Shown here piece after piece: positions 20,059-28,082 of a stretch of 64,000 nucleotides of DNA. The DNA comes from Pseudomonadota bacterium (GTDB taxonomy: Bacteria > Cyanobacteriota > Vampirovibrionia > Obscuribacterales > Obscuribacteraceae), in assembly GCA_021325555.1 (NCBI GenBank), contig JAJPGY010000029.1:62001-126000 (forward strand). Direction: 5' to 3'. Below the pieces are notes generated by a model, which was not told the DNA's origin, made no database searches, and saw only the letters and a list, made by a program, of their open reading frames with translations. The position numbers and the translations under genes were made by a program. Each line of letters starts with the position of its first letter. Position 1 is the stretch's first letter.

Positions 20059-22677
20059 ATGAAAAAGCCGCAGTTGTACTTAGCCGTGAGTGTTTCCATG
20101 GCACTTCTGCAAGCCAACTTGCTACCGGCGCTTTCAGATCCAGCTTCCCCGGCGATTTGGCAGAAGCTTGCTGGCGTCACTGACAGCAAAGTGGTTCGCA
20201 CAACCGGGGCTGGTCAAGGCAAGGCCGCCCGGCCGGCATCGGGAGCGGCAAGCCGCCCGTTGCGGGCAGCGGCGCCTTACGCAGCAGCCTTGAGCGCTCA
20301 CGGCGTAGCCGTAACCGGCGCCAACGGGCAGGTGATGTTCTTCTTCAAGACGAAGGAGTCGGGAGCTGCCGCCAACCACGCACCGGCTGCGGCGCTCACC
20401 ATTCACCCGGCGCTGCCGCTCACCGAAGAGCCGGCTCAGACGGCCAGCGCCGAGCCGGCCAAGCCTGCACCGACCCTGGTGGCAATGAGCGGTGAGATTC
20501 CCGCAGGCGCCCTGAAAGGCGACGGCAAGGAAGCGAAAGCGGAGCCCGAGGTCCAGCCGGCTGCGGCGGACAAGCAGCTCATCGCCCAGCTCTCGCCGGA
20601 CCAGATAATCGCCCAGGGCGAGGCGGCCGGCACGACCTCGACGCCTATCCCGCCGGTTGTCAGCGGCGCCGTCGATCTGGAAGAGTTCAAGCCGACCAAC
20701 GTCATCGACCTCAAGGTCTCGCAGTCGCGAACCTTTAAGTTGAAGAACAAGATCGTCCGCACGTCGATAAGCGACCCGTCGGTGGCCGAGCCCATCGTCG
20801 TGGCCGAGAACCAGATCGTCTTGCTGGGCAAATCTCCGGGTTCCACCACTCTGGTGGTCTGGGATGACGCCGGCAACTCGATCGCCGTCGACGTCCGGGT
20901 GAACCGTGACTTCTCGCAGCTGCAGGCGGTCCTCCGCGAGATTGACCCGCGCATTATCGTCGAGCCGTTCACGGTGGGCGGCAGTGACCGGGTGATCCTG
21001 CTTGGTGACGTCGATCATCCGGAGTCGGTCATTCGCGCCTTCACGGCCGCCGACTCGTTTATGGACGATCGGGGCATGAAGATAATCGCCGCCAACGGAC
21101 GTCTCGTCGAGCCGCGCATCGGCGAGATGGGAATGGGGGCGCAGATGCAACAGCAGGGGCAGACCGGACTGCTCTCCGCCCTGTCGCAGGTTGATCGGTA
21201 CACGTACTTCTCCAACCTGAACAACAACGTCGGCAAGGCGCAGCTCATCGTGAGCGAGGGCGGCCGGGTGACGAGCTTGATCCGCGTCCGCAAGACGCCT
21301 CTCATCGTCCTGCATGTCACCTTCATGGAGATGAACACGGCTGCGGCTCGAGAGCTCGGCACCCAGCTGGGCCTCAACTTCACGAGCCAGAGCTTCGGGT
21401 TCGGTCTGGGCGGCTCGCCGGCTTCCGGGGCCAACGTGAACCCGTTCCTGCTCACATCCTCGCCCGGCACCAACGGCACCCAGGGCAGCATCCCGTTCCC
21501 CTTCCCGGTAGGCTCGGTTAACAATATTGTTGGCTTTGCCCCGGTGGCGGGTACCAACCAGGTGATCAATACCGCGGTTACCGGCATACCGGTGCTGAGT
21601 CCGACGGGCGTGCCGACCGGCACGTTCACCACCGCCTTCAACCCGACGGTCGTTCCCGCCGCGCAGAACGTTCTCGGCTTTCTGCAGCAAGGGCTCACCA
21701 AGGGGGCCGGCTTCGGGGCGACTACGGCGCCGGTCAACTTCACGGCCGCCAACGTCATCCCGCAGCTTCTGGGCAACCAGGTTGTGAACACGCCGATCTC
21801 GGCCATCGGGCAGGCAGTGCTGGCCAGCGCGCCGACGCTGCTCGGGCAGACCTTCCTGCTGGGCGCGCCGGGTGGCGCCGCCTTCAGTTCGAGCGGTCTG
21901 GCCAACGCCTTCACGTCGACCTCCAACTTCGCCTCCGGACAGGCCTCGCGCTGGTCCTTGAACCCGACCCTGCAAGGGATCATCACCCACTCGAGAGCCC
22001 GCGTGCTGGCAGAGCCCACGCTGGTCACCATCTCCGGCGAGCGCGCCGGCTTCCTGGCCGGCGGCGAGATCCCCATTCCCCAGTCGGCCCCGCAAAACGG
22101 CGCCACCTCCCAGTCGGTCGTATTCGAACCGTTCGGGCTGCGGCTGAACATGATTCCGGTGCTGCTGGAAAATGGCAACATCAACCTGGAGGTTTCGCCT
22201 GAGGAGAGAATCCTTTCCCAGACGCTGGCCTTGAGCTTCGGCGTGACCGCCCAGGGACTGCCGAACTCGGTGCCCGGATTCACAACCCGCAAGACGCAGA
22301 CGATCGTCGAGATGAAGCCCGGACAGGAGCTCTTCATTTCGGGTCTGGTCTCCGCCAACAGCGGGCGTGAGCTGGACAAGACGCCAATCATCGGCGAAGT
22401 GCCGGTGCTGGGCGCGCTCTACCGCTCCAAGTCGTTCGTCAAGAACGAGAGCGAGCTGGTCGTCTCGGTGAGGCCGGAAGTGATTCTGCCCGGCAACCCG
22501 GGTCAGATGAAGCTGCCTGAGGAGATAAGCAAGGTGGAAGGCCCGCGCGACACCAACATGCTGCAAGTCGAGCCGACAATCATCGACGAGCGCTACATGA
22601 CCTCCGGTCGCGCCGAGCACAGCCAGAAGATACCTGGCGTGCTGCCCCCGGGCTCACCAGTCCCCGACAGCCAGTAG
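20059..22677 (+). CDS. CpaC-like secretin, tandem copy 2
   Basis: The 872-residue protein repeats the plan of copy 1: signal peptide, CpaC-type N-domain with VIDLKVSQSRTFKLKNKI, ring domain, Gly/Pro-rich insertion and secretin core with EPTLVTISGERAGFLAGGE and TRKTQTIVEMKPGQELF. The C-terminal 90 residues are nearly identical to copy 1, ending in the same HSQKIPGVLPPGSP motif. The N-terminal linker and the insertion differ most. ATG 20059 is preferred over 20023 because GAGGA precedes it and because copy 1 starts at the same point. Only 57 bases separate the two coding regions, with the same GGCTAGAAAAGAGGA leader, so they arose by tandem duplication and are probably co-transcribed. Mixed rings are possible. 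Confidence 0.88.
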   Translation: MKKPQLYLAVSVSMALLQANLLPALSDPASPAIWQKLAGVTDSKVVRTTGAGQGKAARPASGAASRPLRAAAPYAAALSAHGVAVTGANGQVMFFFKTKESGAAANHAPAAALTIHPALPLTEEPAQTASAEPAKPAPTLVAMSGEIPAGALKGDGKEAKAEPEVQPAAADKQLIAQLSPDQIIAQGEAAGTTSTPIPPVVSGAVDLEEFKPTNVIDLKVSQSRTFKLKNKIVRTSISDPSVAEPIVVAENQIVLLGKSPGSTTLVVWDDAGNSIAVDVRVNRDFSQLQAVLREIDPRIIVEPFTVGGSDRVILLGDVDHPESVIRAFTAADSFMDDRGMKIIAANGRLVEPRIGEMGMGAQMQQQGQTGLLSALSQVDRYTYFSNLNNNVGKAQLIVSEGGRVTSLIRVRKTPLIVLHVTFMEMNTAAARELGTQLGLNFTSQSFGFGLGGSPASGANVNPFLLTSSPGTNGTQGSIPFPFPVGSVNNIVGFAPVAGTNQVINTAVTGIPVLSPTGVPTGTFTTAFNPTVVPAAQNVLGFLQQGLTKGAGFGATTAPVNFTAANVIPQLLGNQVVNTPISAIGQAVLASAPTLLGQTFLLGAPGGAAFSSSGLANAFTSTSNFASGQASRWSLNPTLQGIITHSRARVLAEPTLVTISGERAGFLAGGEIPIPQSAPQNGATSQSVVFEPFGLRLNMIPVLLENGNINLEVSPEERILSQTLALSFGVTAQGLPNSVPGFTTRKTQTIVEMKPGQELFISGLVSANSGRELDKTPIIGEVPVLGALYRSKSFVKNESELVVSVRPEVILPGNPGQMKLPEEISKVEGPRDTNMLQVEPTIIDERYMTSGRAEHSQKIPGVLPPGSPVPDSQ

Positions 22678-22697
22678 GCACGAAGGGAACGGATCTA

Positions 22698-22729
22698 GAA
22701 GCGGGCGGGACGCAAGTCCCGCCCGCTTC
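22698..22729. terminator. Strong hairpin after the secretin genes
   Basis: A 14-bp perfect stem, GAAGCGGGCGGGAC with its complement, encloses a GCAA tetraloop of the GNRA type. It begins 21 bases after the stop of the second secretin. No T-run follows, so it may stall or protect the transcript end rather than act as a standard terminator. Confidence 0.6.
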
Positions 22730-22797
22730 GTTGTCGGTCCCCGGGGCGCGGGCGCCCCGCCGGCACCAACCGCGCCGTTTGTCGATCAAGGGGACGC

Positions 22798-23193
22798 CTA
22801 CTTGCGCCGCGCCCCTTTTTGCTCGATCTTTGCCCGCGACAGATACTCGGCTGATTCGCGTGGAAATTCGCGCACGAAAATATCCAGCACCATCGCCACC
22901 GTGCTGCGCAGAAAATCCTCGCGGTCCTGCGCCGGCGCATAGCAGTTGGCCAGCCCGACCTTGTCGACGATGTTGAGCAGCCCCTTTTCCGCCAGGCGCA
23001 CCATCGTGGTCATCACCGTCGTGTAAGCGATCGGCCGTTCCTGGCGCAGGCTGTCGTAGATGTCGCGCACGGTGACGGTCGGCTTGGCCTTTTTCCAGAC
23101 CAGCTCCATGATCTCGCATTCCAGATCCCCGAGAAACTTTCGGAGTCCTTCCTGGTTAAAGCGAAACGACGCGTTTTCGTCGTGGAGTCTCAT
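22798..23193 (-). CDS. BlaI/MecI/CopY-family transcriptional repressor
   Basis: The 131-residue protein has the penicillinase-repressor winged helix: LGDLECEIMELVWKK, TVRDIYDSLRQERPIAYTTVMTTMVRLAEKGLL, then a C-terminal dimerisation helix. Members usually repress beta-lactamase, metal or redox genes and are released by proteolysis through a BlaR1-like sensor. No BlaR1/M56 peptidase gene lies next to it here, so it is an orphan whose targets cannot be told. It is transcribed divergently from gmhB. A hairpin separates its 3' end from the secretin genes. ATG 23193 follows no strong ribosome binding site. It might autoregulate through the short gap to gmhB. Confidence 0.88.
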   Translation of the reverse strand: MRLHDENASFRFNQEGLRKFLGDLECEIMELVWKKAKPTVTVRDIYDSLRQERPIAYTTVMTTMVRLAEKGLLNIVDKVGLANCYAPAQDREDFLRSTVAMVLDIFVREFPRESAEYLSRAKIEQKGARRK

Positions 23194-23356
23194 GTGCCCG
23201 CCGACAGTCCGAAGCCTGCAAAAATCCTAGCATGAATAGTCCTTATTGAGATAGTGGGTCCGGATCAGGACTGGATCTTGAAAAGCCCTGTTGGAGCCAG
23301 TCTCGGGGTAGCAAAGCGGCGAGCGCGGCAAACGGTCATAAATTCGGCCATAAAAT

Positions 23357-23968
23357 ATGGTCATGTCATTTTCGGCAGGCGACAGACGTCCCGTTGTCTT
23401 TCTCGATCGTGACGGCACCCTCAATGAGGAGGTCGGCTACATTCGGGATCTGTCGCGCCTGGTCTTGATCCGGGGGGCGGCTGCGGCCGTACGCCGCCTC
23501 AATGAGTCCGGCATCGCCGCGGTTCTGGCCAGCAATCAGTCCGGCGCCGCCCGCGGGTATTACAGCGAGGAGCACATTGGCGCCCTCAACCAGCGGCTGG
23601 TGGACCTGCTCGCCGCTCAAGGCGCGCTCCTGGATGCGGTTTACTACTGCCCGCACCTGGAAGAAGGCTCGGTGCCGGCTTTGAGCGTGGCGTGCGACTG
23701 CCGCAAGCCGGCCCCCGGTCTGGTTGTGCGGGCGCTGACCGAGCACCCCGACTTCGACCGGCAGCGGATGTACGTGGTCGGTGACAAGGCCACGGATGTC
23801 GAGCTGGCGCGCAACTGCGGCGCCAAGGGAATCCTCGTGGAAACCGGCTTCGGAAGCCAGGTTCTTGCCGGCACCTATCAGTGGCCGGTGCAGCCTGATT
23901 ACACGGCCCGCGGGATCGGCGACGCCGTAGACTGGATTCTGGCCGATCTGAAAACTGCCCTCCGCTAG
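23357..23968 (+). CDS. gmhB: D-glycero-D-manno-heptose 1,7-bisphosphate phosphatase (HAD superfamily)
   Basis: The 203-residue HAD phosphatase has the nucleophile motif FLDRDGTLNEE, motif II in LASNQSGAARG, the zinc-binding region CPH...CDCRKPAPG and motif III GDKATDVELARNCGAKGI. The zinc Cys/His set is the mark of GmhB, which removes the C7 phosphate during ADP-heptose synthesis; some family members act on histidinol phosphate instead. Length is normal (~190). ATG 23357 or 23363 are both possible. A TAAAAT lies immediately before the start, hinting at a very short leader. No other heptose gene is close, but cell-envelope glycan genes (csaB, wecG type) lie 4-6 kb downstream. Confidence 0.85.
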   Translation: MVMSFSAGDRRPVVFLDRDGTLNEEVGYIRDLSRLVLIRGAAAAVRRLNESGIAAVLASNQSGAARGYYSEEHIGALNQRLVDLLAAQGALLDAVYYCPHLEEGSVPALSVACDCRKPAPGLVVRALTEHPDFDRQRMYVVGDKATDVELARNCGAKGILVETGFGSQVLAGTYQWPVQPDYTARGIGDAVDWILADLKTALR

Positions 23969-24020
23969 TACGCGCCGGCATAAGAACCCGTTCGCTCGCA
24001 GCGGCGCGCTGGACGCGCCC

Positions 24021-24039
24021 GGGCGGATTGCATCCGCCC
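24021..24039. repeat. GC-rich intergenic hairpin
   Basis: GGGCGGA and its complement flank the loop TTGCA, the same loop as in the hairpin after eno. It lies 52 bases after the gmhB stop. Confidence 0.45.
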
Positions 24040-24150
24040 CGGCGGGCGCAGTTTAATTTCTGCCGGCCGGTACTAGCCGCCGGGCACCCACGGTGGTGTG
24101 CAGTCCGCAGGGGCGAGGCAGGTGTCGCCCGCGGTGATCAATCCATTAAT

Positions 24151-24217
24151 CGGCAAGGCGGGGGCATCTATTGTGATGACTCCGGTGATGACTCCGGAGG
24201 CTGTGCCCCCCTTGCCG
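24151..24217. repeat. Large imperfect hairpin with an internal 12-base tandem repeat
   Basis: Arms CGGCAAGG...GGGGCA (24151-24166) and TGCCCCCCTTGCCG (24204-24217) pair over about 14 bases. Between them lie two adjacent copies of TGATGACTCCGG (24174-24185, 24186-24197). It stands between convergent genes. The sequence GTAGGGGCACGGCA on the minus strand resembles intergenic repeats common in cyanobacteria and related phyla. Confidence 0.45.
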
Positions 24218-24222
24218 TGCCC

Positions 24223-25560
24223 CTACAGATCCGCGCCGGCGACCCGGGTGCGCGAGCGCAAATAGAGCTTGACCTCGGAGAGCAGCGCGTTCATGTCGAA
24301 CGGCTTGGGCAGGTAGACGTCTGCCCCGGCCTCCAGCGCCGCCAGCTGGTCCGGATCGGCGGTGGCCATCACCACCCAGATGCTCTTCAGCTCCCTGTCC
24401 TCTTTGAGCGCCCGGCAGAGCTCCCAGCCGTCCATGCGCCGGTCCGCGAGATTGGATTCGAGCAGAATCAAGTCCGGATGCGGCTTGCCGCGGGCGATGC
24501 TCAAGGCGTCGCCCGCGGAGCTGGTCACCTGCACTGCATAGCCTTCAAGCGCCAGGTTCTCCTGCAGAAGACAAGCCATGGCGCCGTCGGGCTCGACCAC
24601 CAGGATGCGCGTCCGGTGCGTCTCCTTTCGTCCGGCGCCGAGCGCCTGCCTGTGATCGCCGAGCCAGCGACTGCCCGGATGCTGCTTGGCTGCGTAACGG
24701 TAATCGCGCGAGGTGGTAAGGACGTCGACGTAGCTCTGAAAGCGGCGCGTGGTACTGGATACGATACCAATCGAAAGCGAGATCAGCGGCACCCGCCTCC
24801 TGATCCCCCCGTGCCCGGTAGCCACGAGATAGCCCCGCTCGATGTCCTCGGGCGGATAGAAGCGCTTGCTCACCTGCTCGAACTGCCGGCAGATCTTCTC
24901 GGCCAGGTCCTCGCGCTTCTCCGGCGAGGTGATGAAGAGAAAGTCGTCGGCCTCCAGGTGCCCGACAAAGTCGCTGTCCGCGGCCAGCCCGAGCAGGATG
25001 GCGCCCAGCGCCTTGATCAGCTGGTCGCCGGCCAGGTCTCCGTAGGCCTCGTTATAGACCCGCAGGTTGTTGAGGTCGATCGAGAGCGCCGACCAGATCC
25101 TGTCGGAGACCAGGCACTGCTCCAGCATGCGCCGGATCATGTTCGGCCCCGGCAGCTGGGTAAGCGGGCTGGACAGCTCCTCCTGGCGGCGCCTCAGGTG
25201 CGCGAGGACACGGATGGCCAGCTCGTTTTTGTCGATCGGATCTCCGAGCACGTCGTCGGCGCCGTAACGGAAGGAGCGTATCCTCTCGTTGACGTCATCG
25301 GAAGCATGCAGGAGCACCAGCACCGGTCGCGGCTGGACCAGGGTGGCGCGGATCTGCTGGCAATAGAGCCGGCCGTCCCCTTCCGGCATGTTGGCCGCCA
25401 GAAGCACGAGGTCCGGGTGCAGGAAGGAGAGCAGCTCGTTTGCCTCCTCGAAGGAGGCGACGGCGTGCACTTTGGCGCCCGTCTTCTCCAGGATGGACGC
25501 GTAGTCGGCAGCCTGCCTGGGCTGGTGGATGATGAGAATTACCGGCGTCGGCAGCATCAT
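24223..25560 (-). CDS. Degenerate REC-GGDEF-REC protein
   Basis: The 445-residue protein has a receiver (about 1-125), a GGDEF domain (about 130-305) and a second receiver (about 317-440). All three look inactive or altered. In the first receiver the acidic pocket is absent (ILIIHQP), the phosphoacceptor position is Ala55 and the conserved Lys is Asp107. The GGDEF motif is EADDF (203-207), though the SLSIGI strand and the FYPPEDIERGY extension of a known GGDEF subfamily are kept. In the second receiver the phosphoacceptor is Glu368, a possible mimic of a phosphorylated state, while Lys419 is kept. The histidine kinase ends two bases upstream, so they are surely co-transcribed. A scaffold or constitutive signalling role is possible; diguanylate cyclase activity is doubtful. 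Confidence 0.88.
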   Translation of the reverse strand: MMLPTPVILIIHQPRQAADYASILEKTGAKVHAVASFEEANELLSFLHPDLVLLAANMPEGDGRLYCQQIRATLVQPRPVLVLLHASDDVNERIRSFRYGADDVLGDPIDKNELAIRVLAHLRRRQEELSSPLTQLPGPNMIRRMLEQCLVSDRIWSALSIDLNNLRVYNEAYGDLAGDQLIKALGAILLGLAADSDFVGHLEADDFLFITSPEKREDLAEKICRQFEQVSKRFYPPEDIERGYLVATGHGGIRRRVPLISLSIGIVSSTTRRFQSYVDVLTTSRDYRYAAKQHPGSRWLGDHRQALGAGRKETHRTRILVVEPDGAMACLLQENLALEGYAVQVTSSAGDALSIARGKPHPDLILLESNLADRRMDGWELCRALKEDRELKSIWVVMATADPDQLAALEAGADVYLPKPFDMNALLSEVKLYLRSRTRVAGADL

Positions 25561-25562
25561 GG

Positions 25563-26687
25563 TTAGCCCTTGCCTCTTGCTGCTTGCTCTTCCAGCGTCG
25601 CCGCCGGCAACTGGACGGTGAAGGTCGTCTGTCCTGGCCGGCTGGCCACCTTGATCTGCCCGCCAAGCGCCAGCACGAGCGATCTGGTGATGTAGAGACC
25701 GAGACCGGTGCCCTCCGCCTGCCTGACCAGCGGGTTGTCGAGGCGGCTGAACTTGTTGAAAATCTCCGGCTGGTGCTCGTGCGGGATGCCGGCCCCCTGG
25801 TCGGTCACGGAGAACTCCACCATCTCCGGGTGCGAATCGAGGTCCCGGGCGGCGATTGTCACGGTCGTGCCGGCCGGCGAGTACTTGATCGCGTTGTCGA
25901 CGAGATTGGTCAGGATCTGCTCCAGGCGGTCGGCGTCCGCCCAGACCGGGGGCAGACCCGGGCCGATCTTGGTGACGATCTTGTGGTCGCGGGCCTTGTC
26001 GGCCAGGTTGCGGACCACCCTCTGCACGGCCTCCAGCAGATCGATGGCCCGGATAGTCAGCTGCAGCCTCCGCGACTCCAGCCGGGACACGGCGAGCAGA
26101 TCCTCGACCAGCCTGGTCAGGCGATCCGCCTGATCCTTGATGATCCCCACGTAGCGGCGCTGCTGGCTTAAATCCAGACGGTCTCCGGCGCGCAGGATCG
26201 TATCGGCGAATCCCTTGATGCTGGTAAGCGGGGTGCGCAGCTCATGGCTGACCGTGCTGACGAACTCCGTCTGAGCCTGCTGGACGGAGCTGGCCTGCAC
26301 GATATAGACTACGGTGAGGTAACCGGAGGGCTGCGAGCCGTTGGCCTGCACGGCTATGTGGCTGACCGGCACCGTGAGGTCCATGCCGTTGCGGGCCACC
26401 ACCACGGCGTTGTGCAGGCCGGTGCTCTCGGCGCTGGCAAGAGACAGGGCGGGCGGGCCCTCGCTGATACCATCGGCGGTGGCGACCTGATGCAGGCACG
26501 AACAATCGATTATCGCCTCCAGCCGGTGGCCGATTATCTCTTCCGGACGGCGATCCAGCAGGCGCGCAAAAGACGGGTTGCAGCAGGTGACGACCCCGCG
26601 GGGATCGCTAATCACCAGGCCGTCGGCTGAGTAGTTTGCCAGACTGGAGTAGACGTCACTGAGGTCAATTCTCAAGGCAGATGCCAT
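25563..26687 (-). CDS. Cytosolic PAS-domain sensor histidine kinase
   Basis: The 374-residue kinase carries a PAS domain (about 8-130), a HisKA dimerisation domain with the phosphorylatable His148 in VSHELRTPLTS, and an HATPase_c domain with NLVDNAIKYS (N-box), DQGAGIP (G1), FNKFSR (F-box) and GTGLGLYI (G2). All catalytic motifs are intact. No membrane segment is seen, so it probably senses a cytosolic cue through PAS. The start at 26687 follows a purine stretch; the frame extends to 26732 without a better start. The degenerate REC-GGDEF-REC gene follows two bases after the stop, but its receivers lack the phosphoacceptor Asp, so the true response regulator may be elsewhere. Confidence 0.9.
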   Translation of the reverse strand: MASALRIDLSDVYSSLANYSADGLVISDPRGVVTCCNPSFARLLDRRPEEIIGHRLEAIIDCSCLHQVATADGISEGPPALSLASAESTGLHNAVVVARNGMDLTVPVSHIAVQANGSQPSGYLTVVYIVQASSVQQAQTEFVSTVSHELRTPLTSIKGFADTILRAGDRLDLSQQRRYVGIIKDQADRLTRLVEDLLAVSRLESRRLQLTIRAIDLLEAVQRVVRNLADKARDHKIVTKIGPGLPPVWADADRLEQILTNLVDNAIKYSPAGTTVTIAARDLDSHPEMVEFSVTDQGAGIPHEHQPEIFNKFSRLDNPLVRQAEGTGLGLYITRSLVLALGGQIKVASRPGQTTFTVQLPAATLEEQAARGKG

Positions 26688-26768
26688 CCCCTGAATTTGC
26701 CTGACAAGAACTGGCGGGCCGGGCGCCCTCAAGCCTAACTTAACACCATCTCAGGCGGGGCTGCCTCA

Positions 26769-27179
26769 TTACAATTTTTTCTTAAAGCACGGGTATCCCG
26801 GGACCGTCAGATCGAGCAGGTGCCGCAGGCGGGGGCGGTCGGTAAGGTACAGGTAGCCGACCAGCGCTTCGAAGGCGGTCGCCTGGCGGTAGGCCGCCTG
26901 GCTGGACTTGTGGCGAACGGTTCCCTTCAGGTTGCGGGCCCGGCGTACTATGTCTTGCTCCGCATCATCGAGCTCCGGCAGGATGAGGGCAAGCAGCTCG
27001 GCCTGTTTGGCGGCGCTTACGCGGGCGACCACCCGGCCGTGCAACTGGCGGGCGCTGGCGGCGGTCAGCGCCTGGCGCTCGCGCTCGTGGAGCTCGAAGA
27101 CGGCGTCGCCCAGGTGGGCGAGCACCCGCAAAGGGACGAGCTTTGCCTCAGCCGCACCGATCTCCCCGGCGAAGAGCAT
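26769..27179 (-). CDS. mrnC: Mini-ribonuclease III
   Basis: The 136-residue protein has only an RNase III catalytic domain, without a double-stranded RNA-binding domain. Family features include LAHLGDAVFELHER (metal-binding Asp), EQDIVRRARN and a Glu in AFEALVGYLYL. Mini-RNase III matures 23S rRNA in Firmicutes, and homologues occur in Cyanobacteria. It follows the WecG/TagA-type gene by nine bases and may be co-transcribed with it. Its opposite end faces the histidine-kinase gene across a short gap. Confidence 0.9.
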   Translation of the reverse strand: MLFAGEIGAAEAKLVPLRVLAHLGDAVFELHERERQALTAASARQLHGRVVARVSAAKQAELLALILPELDDAEQDIVRRARNLKGTVRHKSSQAAYRQATAFEALVGYLYLTDRPRLRHLLDLTVPGYPCFKKKL

Positions 27180-27188
27180 GCCCGGCGT

Positions 27189-27980
27189 CTAGCCTTCCCG
27201 GCTTCTGTCGGGCGCCTGCGACTTCCGGCGCCGGGAGACAAACTCGCGCACCACCTGCCAGAAAAAATTGGGAAGCGCGGAGCCGATGCGCTTCCAGCGC
27301 CAGGGCTCGGTGACGAGCCTGTAGAGCCACTCCAGATGCAGCCGGCGCATGATAAGCGGCGCCCGCCTGCTGGCGCCCGCCCAGACATCGAAGCTGCCGC
27401 CGACGCCTGCGATGACCGCCTTCGGGAAGGCGGTTTGCCAGCGGTCTATGAAGTACTCCTGCTTGGGCACGCCCAGGGCCACCAGAAGCAGCTCCGGCTC
27501 GGCCTTGGAAAGGGCTTCGACCACGGCCTCCTCTTCATCTGAGGAAAAGTAACCGTCGCGGGAGGCGACCACGTTGAGCCCGGGATGCATCCTGGGCAGA
27601 AGGCCGACCAGCCTGTCCAGCACATCTGGCTTGCCGCCCACCAGGGCGACTCGCCTGCCGGCCGCCGCTGCCCTGGCAAGGGCCGCCGCCGCCAGATCGA
27701 TGCCGGCCAGCCTTTCTACGGACTGCCCGGCCAGCCGCAATGCCCAGACGATGCCGGCGCCGTCCGGGATGATCAGGTGGGCGTGTCGGATAATTCGATC
27801 GAGCTCCCTGTCCTGCTGTGCTGCAACCACCATCTCGGCGTTGAGCGTGACTATCTGCAGCCGCTTGCCCGACCGCCAGGCCGATTCTACGATCTCGAGG
27901 GCCAGCGGCTCGTCCACGATATCGACCGGATAGCCGAGTACTGTTTGGCGAGCTTTATTTGTGGCTGACAAGGTTGACAT
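27189..27980 (-). CDS. WecG/TagA/CpsF-family glycosyltransferase
   Basis: The 263-residue protein matches the family that adds N-acetylmannosamine-type sugars to lipid-linked precursors. Motifs include TLNAEMVVAAQQD, IIPDGAGIVWALR, ALVGGKPDVLDRL, VALGVPKQEYFI, GVGGSFDVWAGASRRAP and LEWLYRLVTEPWRWKR, the latter two being strong family signatures. It acts on the inner face of the cytoplasmic membrane in making teichoic-acid-like or exopolysaccharide chains. In cyanobacteria homologues serve exopolysaccharide formation. The csaB gene lies ~100 bases upstream on the same strand, suggesting one envelope-glycan operon with mini-RNase III at the end. No signal peptide is present. Acceptor unknown. 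Confidence 0.9.
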   Translation of the reverse strand: MSTLSATNKARQTVLGYPVDIVDEPLALEIVESAWRSGKRLQIVTLNAEMVVAAQQDRELDRIIRHAHLIIPDGAGIVWALRLAGQSVERLAGIDLAAAALARAAAAGRRVALVGGKPDVLDRLVGLLPRMHPGLNVVASRDGYFSSDEEEAVVEALSKAEPELLLVALGVPKQEYFIDRWQTAFPKAVIAGVGGSFDVWAGASRRAPLIMRRLHLEWLYRLVTEPWRWKRIGSALPNFFWQVVREFVSRRRKSQAPDRSREG

Positions 27981-28082
27981 TATGGGCGGTGCCCTGTGGG
28001 GGGTCTGAATATTTACCTGCGTGCTGCAAGCACATAGAGAGCCGGCTCTCCCCCGGGACCCGCCACAGCCCCGACAAGCCTT

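Noticed and set aside
20134..22620. An 828-residue antisense frame under the second secretin
   Set aside because: The secretin on the plus strand has clear domains and a good start. The antisense product is rich in Arg, Gly, Asp and His, typical of a GC-rich shadow.
24028..25566. A 512-residue plus-strand frame opposite the REC-GGDEF-REC gene
   Set aside because: No recognisable domain, composition typical of antisense, and it covers a well-supported gene.
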